NCBI GenBank assembly: GCA_903926205.1 | Contig: CAIYID010000087.1 | Span: forward strand, 1-64,000 | Reading direction: 5' to 3' | From: an uncultured Bdellovibrionales bacterium | GTDB taxonomy: Bacteria > Bdellovibrionota > Bdellovibrionia > Bdellovibrionales > Bdellovibrionaceae | Length of the DNA stretch: 64,000 nucleotides | Part shown: piece after piece, positions 52,227 to 59,565 of the stretch | How the letters are laid out: each line of letters begins with the position of its first letter | Numbering within the stretch: the first letter of the stretch is position 1 | Notes under the pieces: model-generated | Database searches by the model: none | The model's input: the letters and a program-made list of their open reading frames with translations, nothing else | What the model was told of the DNA's origin: nothing | Program-made: the position numbers and the translations under genes

Positions 52227-52253
52227 TTGAGACATTTCAAAATTGGCCGATAG
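52227..52253 (+). promoter_or_regulatory. Sigma-28-like promoter upstream of the STAS gene
   Basis: TTGAG (52227-52231), 14 bases, then GCCGATAG (52246-52253; 7 of 8 match to the sigma-28 -10). Spacing is ideal, though the -35 matches TAAAG only at 3 of 5. Unlike the other examples, a normal leader with GGGGGA before the ATG at 52285 follows. A GACCTAGG-type site is at 52148-52155. Confidence 0.45.
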
Positions 52254-52284
52254 GTAAGACTGAATCACTCTTATGGGGGACATA

Positions 52285-52668
52285 ATGGAAGCAAAATTGA
52301 GGCAGTGTGGTGGAATCTCCATCATTTGTATTCATGGACCACTGGATATTGAAAAAACACAACCTTTTCGCGATGCTTGTCATCGTCATTTTTTAGGCGA
52401 TAAGGTGATTTTTAATTTAGAAAATGCTAATTTTGTGGGATCTACAGGAATTAATTCCTTTGTTGAAGCCTTGCGAATCGTGTCTTCAAAAACTTCATCA
52501 GGGCTTAAATTAGTTGGTTTAAAAACAGAATTCCGACGGATATTTTCTAATATCGAAATTCAAGGGTTGGAAATTTGTGAGACAGAGTCTGGGGCGATTG
52601 AAAGTTACAATCGACCAGTAATTATAATTGAGCCTGGCCAGTTCGGAAGTTCATCAATTTCTGGCTGA
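52285..52668 (+). CDS. STAS-domain (anti-anti-sigma-type) protein
   Basis: The 127-residue cytoplasmic product is a single STAS domain: ISIICIHGPLDIEKTQPFRD, then VIFNLENANFVGSTGINSFVEAL. The phosphorylatable Ser of anti-sigma antagonists is present in VGSTGI. Such proteins bind an anti-sigma kinase when unphosphorylated. No such kinase is adjacent. I start it at the ATG at 52285, five bases after GGGGGA, instead of 52273. Its 3' end overlaps the convergent coiled-coil gene by 47 bases. The sigma-28-like promoter suggests it belongs to a motility/attack-type regulon (inference). Confidence 0.8.
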   Translation: MEAKLRQCGGISIICIHGPLDIEKTQPFRDACHRHFLGDKVIFNLENANFVGSTGINSFVEALRIVSSKTSSGLKLVGLKTEFRRIFSNIEIQGLEICETESGAIESYNRPVIIIEPGQFGSSSISG

Positions 52669-53737
52669 GTTCGCGATTGATTTTTTCCAAAGCCTCAAGC
52701 GAAGCTTTAAGTTGCTCTACTTCTGAGGTTTTTTCGGTCCAAAGATATCTCAATGAGGTCATCTGGTCATTGAGATTCTGGATTTCAGTTCGTAATTGCA
52801 TTGTTTCCGCTTCGGTTTTCTGCGTTTTCTCTCCGAAATCCTCAATCATCAGATTTTTTTTCCTTAAGTCATTTCGTGCGATTTGTAGGCTTTGACGAAG
52901 TCCTTCGGTGTCTTGAGCAAATTTAGCTTCAATGTCTTGCAGTCTTCGCTTGTGTTCAATGACGATGTTATTCAATTCATCTTGGCGAGCGAGAGTTTGA
53001 TCCAGGCGCTGTGATTTATTCTCAAGTATAATATTATTTTCTTTAAGACCTTGAATCTGCGATTGTAAAAAATTAATTTCATTGCGGTGAGAGGCTTGAG
53101 TTTCTTGTGCGGATGAATCGTGAGCCTTCATTTGAAGTTTTAATTCAGAAGCTAGCTCCGCGCCGCGTTTTTCAGCGCGATTGAGTTTCAGTTCTTGATT
53201 GCTGAGCTCGCGATGAAGTTCCCGGATTTCACTAACAAGCCCTTTGGAATATTCTTTTAATTGTTGGATGTAAGGTTTCACTTGGGTCTTTACTTTTTCA
53301 TGATATTTTTTATAACGTTGCAGGTCGGTTTGTAATTGTAAATATTCAGGGAAACGCTCTTCGAGAGCTTGAGTCCTTTGCTCTGCAATTTCTAGTTTTT
53401 CCAACCAGAGTCTTTCTTTCTCTTTCCAAACCAATAGTTGATCCTGATGATTGCTTTGCAATGAAACTAAATTTTTATTTTTTTCAGTTTCTGTTTGAAG
53501 AGAGGATTCAAACTGAATCAATCTCTGTGTAGTTATTTTAAGTCTGGCCGAGAGATCTTCATTTTGCCTCAAGAGAGAATCAACACTACTTGAAAAAGAA
53601 GAAGGAATGGGGGGAAGTTGAAAAGCTTCCTGGTTTATTTTATCTATGGGCTTTATCTGAGTGTTTTGTTGAAGTGAAAAATCATCAGCTTCAAAATCAA
53701 TAGCACCTAACTTCGTGTGGAAAGATCCATTTTCCAT
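52622..53737 (-). CDS. Cytoplasmic long coiled-coil protein
   Basis: From the ATG at 53737, with AGGAGG six bases upstream, the 371-residue product has a non-helical start (residues 1-55), then an almost continuous coiled coil from about 60 to 365. It is rich in Gln, Glu, Leu, Lys and Arg (for example RQNEDLSARLKITTQRLIQF). There is no signal or membrane segment. It could be a structural filament-forming protein, like the coiled-coil Ccrp cytoskeletal proteins known in Bdellovibrio, or a DivIVA/SMC-like scaffold. No specific family is visible. It converges with the STAS gene, with a 47-base overlap of coding regions. Confidence 0.65.
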   Translation of the reverse strand: MENGSFHTKLGAIDFEADDFSLQQNTQIKPIDKINQEAFQLPPIPSSFSSSVDSLLRQNEDLSARLKITTQRLIQFESSLQTETEKNKNLVSLQSNHQDQLLVWKEKERLWLEKLEIAEQRTQALEERFPEYLQLQTDLQRYKKYHEKVKTQVKPYIQQLKEYSKGLVSEIRELHRELSNQELKLNRAEKRGAELASELKLQMKAHDSSAQETQASHRNEINFLQSQIQGLKENNIILENKSQRLDQTLARQDELNNIVIEHKRRLQDIEAKFAQDTEGLRQSLQIARNDLRKKNLMIEDFGEKTQKTEAETMQLRTEIQNLNDQMTSLRYLWTEKTSEVEQLKASLEALEKINRELSQKLMNFRTGQAQL

Positions 53738-53919
53738 CAGAGACCTCCTGGTCATCAAGACGACTGCAATACACAGTCCTAAGTCTTAGTCTAATTGTCT
53801 CTTTTTCAAGCAAATAAAGTCAAAAGTCCAAGTCATTTTGAAGAAGACCTAGACTAAAGTCGAAAATAATTTACAAAAATAACGACTAAAATATAGGCAT
53901 TTTTTTCTAGACAAAGAAC

Positions 53920-53947
53920 TTGAGGACTTAATTGAATTTACCGATAG
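53920..53947 (+). promoter_or_regulatory. Sigma-28-like element directly before the 53957 gene
   Basis: TTGAG (53920-53924), 15 bases, then ACCGATAG (53940-53947), ending 9 bases before the ATG; there is no Shine-Dalgarno. It is similar in layout to the STAS promoter. GACCTAGAC occurs at 53846-53854, upstream. The rest of this 219-base intergenic stretch repeats short AAGTC-type words and is otherwise unassigned. Confidence 0.45.
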
Positions 53948-53956
53948 GACTATTGT

Positions 53957-54505
53957 ATGGGTACTGCAAATAAAGTCAGCGAATTTAACAAGTTGATCAT
54001 TGATCGAAAAGAGATCGGACGAGCGGACACTCTTCGCTACAATGTTGTGGTTTTTGTTGTTGAAGAAAATTATGACCGTGCCATCAGTGAATTGAAAAGG
54101 TTTTTAGAGAAAGATTCAGAGTACCCACGTTTTAAGGCTAAAGTGAATCGTTATGTCAATCACGCGGTGGACTTAGTTAATGCTATTCGTGCTAAACGGC
54201 GATTTCCGGGGGTTCATTCTCTCACAATGGCGAAACAACAAGAGATCATTGATCGTTTTCATGAACATTTTAATGAACTCCAAGCCGTTTTAAAGCGAGT
54301 TGAAAAAATTCAGGACAATCTGAAAATCGAAGATTTGCGTTCAACGGTGCTTGTGGTTCGCGCCGTTGTGAACGCGGCAATTGCGATTGTTATTTTAGCT
54401 TTTATTCTTGAGGGCGCGCGCGGATTGATGTCGACGGTCTATTTAGCGAGTGACGACTATCTTGCCGCCATCGCCGATTTTATTTTTACAAAACTGGGTA
54501 TTTAA
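53957..54505 (+). CDS. Tail-anchored membrane protein of unknown function
   Basis: The 182-residue product begins with a charged helical domain (VSEFNKLIIDRKEIGRADTL, YDRAISELKRFLEKDSEYPR, YVNHAVDLVNAIRAKRRFPG), followed by a coiled-coil-like part (EHFNELQAVLKRVEKIQDNL). One hydrophobic segment is near residues 137-160 (VVNAAIAIVILAFILEGARG). Most of the protein would be cytoplasmic, anchored near its C-terminus. No family is recognised. Its start has a sigma-28-like element nine bases upstream and no ribosome site. Confidence 0.6.
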   Translation: MGTANKVSEFNKLIIDRKEIGRADTLRYNVVVFVVEENYDRAISELKRFLEKDSEYPRFKAKVNRYVNHAVDLVNAIRAKRRFPGVHSLTMAKQQEIIDRFHEHFNELQAVLKRVEKIQDNLKIEDLRSTVLVVRAVVNAAIAIVILAFILEGARGLMSTVYLASDDYLAAIADFIFTKLGI

Positions 54506-54518
54506 TATTAAAGACTTC

Positions 54519-55736
54519 TTAGTGAATTAGGCTCAGGATAGCGGCTTCCAAAACGGGAAGAACATTACCGTGAGGAAGTTCTCTTCCATTGACAAAAATG
54601 GTGGGTGTCCCTTTGATTTCACGACCTTCGCTCGCGAGATCCAAAGTGGCTTGGTGAATCTCGGTTTTTTTCATACATTCCTTCAAAGCCTCTAAATTCA
54701 ATGAGAGTTCTGTCGACATTTGAATGAGGTGTTTATCTATGCGAACGATGTCCCATTCAGATTGGTGAGCGAAGATGTATTCATGGGCTTCCCAGCCTTT
54801 GTGAAATAAATTTTCAGCGCACAACGTGGCGTAAACGAGCTCGCATCGAAGGCCATCGCGCTTGGGAATATCAGCATTGTTGCAAATTCCATCAAAAGAG
54901 AAAGGCTTGTAAATTAAACGCACACCTGGATGAGCTAAGACAAAATTGTGAATAGGACCGGAAAGAACTTTACAGTGCGGGCATAGGAAATCGGCGAATT
55001 CCACGATGGTTGCTTGAGGCACTCCTTGATCGGCTTGTAGCGAAAGCCCTGCTGATTCGCTGAAGGTTTTAGCTGGACTGACTTGCCAAGCATTGAGGGA
55101 TTCTTGAATGATGAGTTGCAGGTGTTCCCCTTGAGGGCCAAGTAATTCATCTTTAATAATATTTCCGGAAAAAATCGTTCCAAGAGGAATGATGAGGAAA
55201 GAGATCAGCATCCATTTATGATCTGAAAATAAAGATTTGAAATCTGGGCTCAGATTTTTAAAAAGAGAGGCTTTTTGTGAGGAACTATTGCTGACGATCA
55301 AGCTTCCAGCAATCACAAAGGATAATACAAAAGTAAAAAGACAAAACAGACAATAAATTCCCAAAATAAAGCTCGAGATGGAACCCATCACCAAAGAGGT
55401 CGCGGCTATAAATAGCGAAAGCCAGGTGGTCACTCTTAAAACTCGAGAGGTATTGTTGAGTAATCCTAAAAACCAGAGGCTTAAGAATAAACTGAGAACG
55501 ATATGAGTCATCGCACCCCAAAGTGCGATGGGGTAATTAAAGAGGCTAGCGTATTTGGTGAGAGCCACCACGTCGCAGTTCAAGTGGCTATTGATGTTAC
55601 ATAAGCTTTTTCCTTCGGAGACGCCGAGTTTTTGCTGATAGTGAGTTAATGTCAAATAAGTATGAAAACCTATCGACAAAAGAGAGGCAATCAGGGCAGT
55701 TCCGACAAGAGTCTTGTTTTTCTTATTTTTATTCAT
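54519..55736 (-). CDS. VKOR-DsbA fusion, disulfide-forming enzyme
   Basis: This 405-residue inner-membrane protein joins a vitamin K epoxide reductase domain to a DsbA-like thioredoxin domain. The VKOR part has four or five helices, the outer Cys pair in SLCNINSHLNCDVV and the active CxxC as IYCLFCLF. The DsbA part (about 215-400) has the active site FADFLCPHCKVLSG and the conserved cis-Pro in GTPTIFVNGREL. Together they oxidise periplasmic cysteines and pass electrons to quinone, replacing separate DsbA and DsbB. The ATG at 55736 gives a basic N-terminus before helix 1. It may serve LptD-like and other exported proteins (inference). Confidence 0.9.
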   Translation of the reverse strand: MNKNKKNKTLVGTALIASLLSIGFHTYLTLTHYQQKLGVSEGKSLCNINSHLNCDVVALTKYASLFNYPIALWGAMTHIVLSLFLSLWFLGLLNNTSRVLRVTTWLSLFIAATSLVMGSISSFILGIYCLFCLFTFVLSFVIAGSLIVSNSSSQKASLFKNLSPDFKSLFSDHKWMLISFLIIPLGTIFSGNIIKDELLGPQGEHLQLIIQESLNAWQVSPAKTFSESAGLSLQADQGVPQATIVEFADFLCPHCKVLSGPIHNFVLAHPGVRLIYKPFSFDGICNNADIPKRDGLRCELVYATLCAENLFHKGWEAHEYIFAHQSEWDIVRIDKHLIQMSTELSLNLEALKECMKKTEIHQATLDLASEGREIKGTPTIFVNGRELPHGNVLPVLEAAILSLIH

Positions 55737-55813
55737 GGGAACTATCTCAGCAGGGAAGTGAATTGAAATCAATCATTTATGATGAGAGGATAAATGCTTA
55801 TGCAGGGTAGGCT

Positions 55814-57421
55814 ATGCAAGGTTGGTTAGAGCAGAGAAAAGAATTGTACCGACAGCTAAAAGTTCAAGTTGGTCATTTACTTGGGCCTGAGTCAGCAGGC
55901 TTAAAAAAATATCGTCAAGAGTACGATAAAAATTTTAACCAGAAATGGTTTCCAATTCAGCGAAAAGATTTTTTGCACAGCATCGAGCTAGCATCTGTGG
56001 TGTTATTAGCTGATTTTCACGCTCTTCAACAGTCACAAAAAGCTCAATTGAGAATTTTGAAGTCGACAAATCCAAAGAAAAAAAGAATTCTTTGCGTTGA
56101 ATGCGTAGAGGCACGTCATCAGAAGCAAATCGACGCTTATTTATGTGGCAAAATTTCAGAATTTGAATTTTTGCGAAGTATTGCGTGGCAGCATTCATGG
56201 GGTTTTCCTTGGGAGTTTTACAAACCGCTCTTTGTTTGGGCGAGAAAAAATAAAGTTGCTATTCATGGTGTTAATTACCTCACGAAAGCCAAATCGGCTT
56301 CAAGTTTAGCGCAGAGGGATCAGTTTGCGGCAAAAAGGATTGCCGAATTAATGAAAATCCATCCCGATCATCAGATGATCGTGGTTTATGGTGATTTGCA
56401 TTTAGCAGAGTCTCATCTTCCGAAGGCGCTTTTTAAAAAAGTGCCTGGCTTGCAGCGTAAGGATATTAGTACAGTTTTTCAAAACTCTGAAAAAATATAT
56501 TTCGACATTTTGGCTGGCGATCGGGAAACGGATATTGAAATTGTGCGTTTAAAATCCAATCAATATTGTCTGTTGAGCATTCCTCCTTGGGTGAAATGGC
56601 AGAGTTATTTACTTTACATTGAAAGTCAGTTTGACTCGGCTTTGGAGCAGGAGGGATTGGATTTTACAGATCATTTGGAAAGCTATTGTCAGTTATTAAA
56701 AAAAGATTTGGGGTTGGAGTTTGCAAGCGGAAATTTCTCGGTATATTCCGCCGCCGATGATTTGATTTTTGAAAAACTCAATGAAATCTTTGGCGGCTAT
56801 CAAAAAAAATGGTTTGAATATTTGATAGAAGCTTCAAAAAGTTTTTATGTTCCGGAATTAAAAGTGGCTTTCTTAGGGCGACCTTCCGTCAATTCTGCAG
56901 CTTCTTTGGCGATGGCGATTTTACATTCACAATCTGCCAAATTAGAAACCAGCTTTTATCGTATGCCAGAAGATTTCACACGTCTCATTTTCTCTGAAGC
57001 TATTCAATATTTTGGCTCTAAATTGATCAATCCAAAGAGAAAAACGGATACGGTAGCAGATATCCGGGCTTCTTTTGCGGCGAGAGGTTCAGTGCGTGAA
57101 GGGCGTGAATCATTGGCATTGGCTTTAGCACAGAAGATGAAAGAACTTTTGCATGTGAAGTCCCCTGGGTCCCGTGTGAATTTTGAAATGCCTTCCGTGA
57201 AACGAAAATCCAGTTACTACGAGGCAGCACGTATCCTCGGTGGCATGATGGGCGAAAAACTCTTCAACGGTTACCGGCAGAAGCTAATCAGTGAAGCCAC
57301 GATGAGAAAAATCCTGAAACAAAGTTTGCATTCAGAGCACTTTAAAGAGTTTTACGCTGAAATGCTTGAGCTTGTTGATGCTCTCCCTGAGCCATTTCAG
57401 TCAAAAGCAGAGCGAGTTTAG
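55814..57421 (+). CDS. ChaN/haem-binding-uptake domain protein with large C-terminal extension
   Basis: The N-terminal part (residues about 60-240) resembles the ChaN/Tiki haem-binding or peptidase-like fold: VVLLADFHALQQSQKAQL, KKRILCVECVEARHQKQIDA, WQHSWGFPWEFYKPLFVWAR and VVYGDLHLAESHLPK, with conserved acidic and His residues. About 290 further residues have no recognised domain. There is no signal peptide, unlike the usual lipoprotein ChaN, so it seems cytoplasmic. Function (iron, haem or a TraB/Tiki-like metalloprotease) is uncertain. It converges with the HU gene. Confidence 0.65.
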   Translation: MQGWLEQRKELYRQLKVQVGHLLGPESAGLKKYRQEYDKNFNQKWFPIQRKDFLHSIELASVVLLADFHALQQSQKAQLRILKSTNPKKKRILCVECVEARHQKQIDAYLCGKISEFEFLRSIAWQHSWGFPWEFYKPLFVWARKNKVAIHGVNYLTKAKSASSLAQRDQFAAKRIAELMKIHPDHQMIVVYGDLHLAESHLPKALFKKVPGLQRKDISTVFQNSEKIYFDILAGDRETDIEIVRLKSNQYCLLSIPPWVKWQSYLLYIESQFDSALEQEGLDFTDHLESYCQLLKKDLGLEFASGNFSVYSAADDLIFEKLNEIFGGYQKKWFEYLIEASKSFYVPELKVAFLGRPSVNSAASLAMAILHSQSAKLETSFYRMPEDFTRLIFSEAIQYFGSKLINPKRKTDTVADIRASFAARGSVREGRESLALALAQKMKELLHVKSPGSRVNFEMPSVKRKSSYYEAARILGGMMGEKLFNGYRQKLISEATMRKILKQSLHSEHFKEFYAEMLELVDALPEPFQSKAERV

Positions 57422-57444
57422 TCGTTTCCTTGATAACCTACGTG

Positions 57445-57717
57445 TTAGCTGAGAAGACTCTTAAAATCTTTGCCGGGCTTAAAGCGAGGCGCTTTAGAAC
57501 GAGGAATATCTACGATTTCTCCGGTTTTTGGATTGCGTCCTTTGCGAGCACAGCGCTGAACTGAAGAGAAGGTGCCAAAACCAACAATCTTTACGTCCTC
57601 ACCCTTTGAAACTGTTTTTTGAATAATATCAATCACAGCATCCATTAGCGCCTCTGATTGAGTTTTAGTCGTTTTTGTTTTTTGAGCGAGTCTGTCGATC
57701 AATTGGGCTTTATTCAT
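57445..57717 (-). CDS. hup: HU-family DNA-binding protein
   Basis: The 90-residue product is a standard HU nucleoid protein: MNKAQLIDRLAQKTKTTKTQ, the body VKIVGFGTFSSVQRCARKGR, NPKTGEIVDIPRSKAPRFKP and the final GKDFKSLL. The Pro-tipped beta arms (RNPKTG) are intact. GAGGAA precedes the ATG. A sigma-70-type promoter is seen upstream. It converges with the ChaN-like gene, 23 bases apart. Confidence 0.97.
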   Translation of the reverse strand: MNKAQLIDRLAQKTKTTKTQSEALMDAVIDIIQKTVSKGEDVKIVGFGTFSSVQRCARKGRNPKTGEIVDIPRSKAPRFKPGKDFKSLLS

Positions 57718-57768
57718 TCTAGAGATTCCTCAGTTAAACCCTGCGTAGTGGTGGCAGATGGGACGTGG

Positions 57769-57797
57769 AAAGTAAAAATAAACATCAAAAAGGTCAA
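57769..57797 (-). promoter_or_regulatory. Candidate sigma-70 promoter for the HU gene
   Basis: On the minus strand TTGACC (57797-57792) is followed after 17 bases by TACTTT (57774-57769). The -35 matches 5 of 6 and the -10 only 3 of 6. It lies 51 bases before the ATG. Confidence 0.4.
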
Positions 57798-57896
57798 GGG
57801 ATTTTGAGTGTTGTCTCATATTGATAATGGTTTGATATTGGTATTGAAAATAAATGAAAAATTGGTTGGCAAGATGGGGTAAAAATGACCGAAAAG

Positions 57897-57925
57897 TTAA
57901 GACTTTTGACTAGAGTAATTATACT
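57897..57925 (+). promoter_or_regulatory. Candidate sigma-70 promoter for the 57980 gene
   Basis: TTAAGA (57897-57902), 17 bases, TATACT (57920-57925), matching 4 of 6 and 5 of 6. It lies 54 bases before the start and is a possible alternative to the sigma-28-like element at 57963. Confidence 0.4.
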
Positions 57926-57962
57926 TATAACCATAGAGAGTTCTTCATTTATTTAAATAAAA

Positions 57963-57970
57963 ACCGATAA
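57963..57970 (+). promoter_or_regulatory. Sigma-28-like -10 element (ACCGATAA) before the 57980 gene
   Basis: ACCGATAA (7 of 8 match) ends 9 bases before the ATG; no Shine-Dalgarno is present. No clear TAAAG lies 14 bases upstream. It is the same layout as at 6433 and 53957. Confidence 0.35.
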
Positions 57971-57979
57971 GTTCCCTGT

Positions 57980-58663
57980 ATGAGATCAAAAATAAATTTT
58001 ATATTTCTAATTTTTATTCTTTGTTTGCTTGTTGGTTTCTTGCAAATGAATGCTTTCTTTCGCGAATACTACAGTGATTCTAAAGAGCTGATCGCTGAAG
58101 CTCATGGTTTTCAAGAGCAAATTGAAAGAGAAAAACTACACACAGCAATAGCTCAGAATCAGCTTCTGGATCTTCGTGAAGAAGTGGCTAAGAGTTTACC
58201 TGCAGGTTCTGTAAAAATAAAAAATACTGCGGATTACCGACTCAAAGAGTTGACTCAGGTTTTGCGCGAGCCGACCTCGGACGCTGCGATTGATTTATCT
58301 TCCGTACTGATGGAGCGGGGTCGAACTGAATTTAAAAAACAAGACTATGAGAAAGCAGCCAAAGTCTTTCGTGAAATGATTGAAAAGTATCCGGCGTCTT
58401 CGCAAGTTATCGATGCCCATTTTTTATTGGGAGAAAGCTTATTTCAAACTGGAAATTATGATGCTTGTTTGGATGTAGTCTATGAAATGGTTAATCAGTT
58501 TCCAGAGAATGAAATGACCGGGTACCTGATGTTGCGAAATGCCCAAATTTTAACTTTTCGAAAACGCAGTGGCGAAGCCGGAGAAATTTATAATCTAGTT
58601 CGACAAAAATTTTCCAATCCAGGTTTGAAAGAGCAAGCAAGGAGATTGGCGAGTGAAATCTAA
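57980..58663 (+). CDS. Membrane-anchored TPR protein
   Basis: The 227-residue product has an N-terminal membrane anchor (IFLIFILCLLVGFLQMNAF, about residues 7-27), a coiled-coil stretch (about 35-65), and at least three TPR-like repeats after residue 110: RTEFKKQDYEKAAKVFREMI, AHFLLGESLFQTGNYDACLD, and a third with NAQILTFRKRSGEAGEIYNL. The end resembles CpoB/YbgF-like envelope proteins. It should lie in the periplasm, tethered to the inner membrane. Its stop overlaps the next gene by 11 bases, so the two are coupled. Confidence 0.65.
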   Translation: MRSKINFIFLIFILCLLVGFLQMNAFFREYYSDSKELIAEAHGFQEQIEREKLHTAIAQNQLLDLREEVAKSLPAGSVKIKNTADYRLKELTQVLREPTSDAAIDLSSVLMERGRTEFKKQDYEKAAKVFREMIEKYPASSQVIDAHFLLGESLFQTGNYDACLDVVYEMVNQFPENEMTGYLMLRNAQILTFRKRSGEAGEIYNLVRQKFSNPGLKEQARRLASEI

Positions 58664-59417
58664 TCACCGACTTATTTTTGCTATGAATCTTTTGCTCGCA
58701 GTCGCGGGGGCACTCCTCTTGCCGAATCAATCTTATGCTCAGTCAAAATTAATTGATGAGCCGAGATTTTGTCTTGCAAGGCAAATCTATCCCTGTGCGT
58801 TCCGTGCGCAGTCATTGGCTCAAGTGTTGCTATTGAATGATTTTGAAGTGCATCTGAGTCAAGGTGCTTCTTTGCTTTTATATGATGCTAAGCATATGCG
58901 TTTGCTCGGTGGACAAATCTGGATTCGTCGCTCCAAAGAGCTAACGCTGACCACGGGATTTGTTGATTTTAGCTTGAATGGAGATACTTGGGTGGATCGT
59001 GTTTCGAGTAAAAAAATTCTTATTAGAAATTTAAATGGGAGTGTTAGAGTGTCGAGTTCTTTATCAACACTTCAAGAGGTAATCCCTGTTGGTTTTGAAA
59101 ATTGGTATTCGTTGATCAATTCGAAAGTCCATTTAGAGCAAGGGGTTTTGCGTTCGATAGATCCATTGCATTTTTTGCCTGAGTGGTCTGCTATCGCTCA
59201 ATTACCCAAAACACAGTCTTTGGATTTATTGAAAACATATAAAGAATACTGGAGTGGAAATGTGGAAGCCTCCTCTCATCTTTATCAGGATGTCGTGAAT
59301 CGGCATATGGCCTCTTTTCAACATGAAGAAATATCCAAGAATTTAAAAGAAGAAAGAAAACAGGCTGATGAGGTTAAAATGCGACAGATGTTTCGAGCTC
59401 GATTCGAAGATCGATAG
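58653..59417 (+). CDS. Exported FecR-like protein
   Basis: The 254-residue product starts with GTG and has a signal peptide (MNLLLAVAGALLLPNQSYA). The core looks like a FecR-type beta domain: VHLSQGASLLLYDAKHMRLL, then ELTLTTGFVDFSLNGDTWVD and NLNGSVRVSSSLSTLQEVIP. The tail is helical and charged (about 200-254, NLKEERKQADEVKMRQMF). It has no cytoplasmic FecR helix, so it is likely a periplasmic structural or ligand-binding version. Coupled by overlap to the TPR protein, it probably acts in the same envelope complex (inference). Confidence 0.55.
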   Translation: MKSNHRLIFAMNLLLAVAGALLLPNQSYAQSKLIDEPRFCLARQIYPCAFRAQSLAQVLLLNDFEVHLSQGASLLLYDAKHMRLLGGQIWIRRSKELTLTTGFVDFSLNGDTWVDRVSSKKILIRNLNGSVRVSSSLSTLQEVIPVGFENWYSLINSKVHLEQGVLRSIDPLHFLPEWSAIAQLPKTQSLDLLKTYKEYWSGNVEASSHLYQDVVNRHMASFQHEEISKNLKEERKQADEVKMRQMFRARFEDR

Positions 59418-59543
59418 AAAATTGATAAGGAATAGCGTTAGGACAAGAGTCTTGCTTTTAGAAGAAAATCTCCTCATCTAAAGTCTTGAAAAATTATCCA
59501 TTGAGTAACTCTGATACAGAAGACCGAAAGGCCTGTGTTAACC

Positions 59544-59549
59544 TATAAT
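59544..59549 (+). promoter_or_regulatory. Perfect TATAAT box before the long coiled-coil gene
   Basis: TATAAT lies 16 bases before the ATG at 59566, with GGGAGG in between. I find no convincing -35 box 17 bases upstream. It could be an activator-dependent promoter or a chance match. The 148-base intergenic stretch shows nothing else clear. Confidence 0.3.
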
Positions 59550-59565
59550 CAATAGGGAGGACAGG

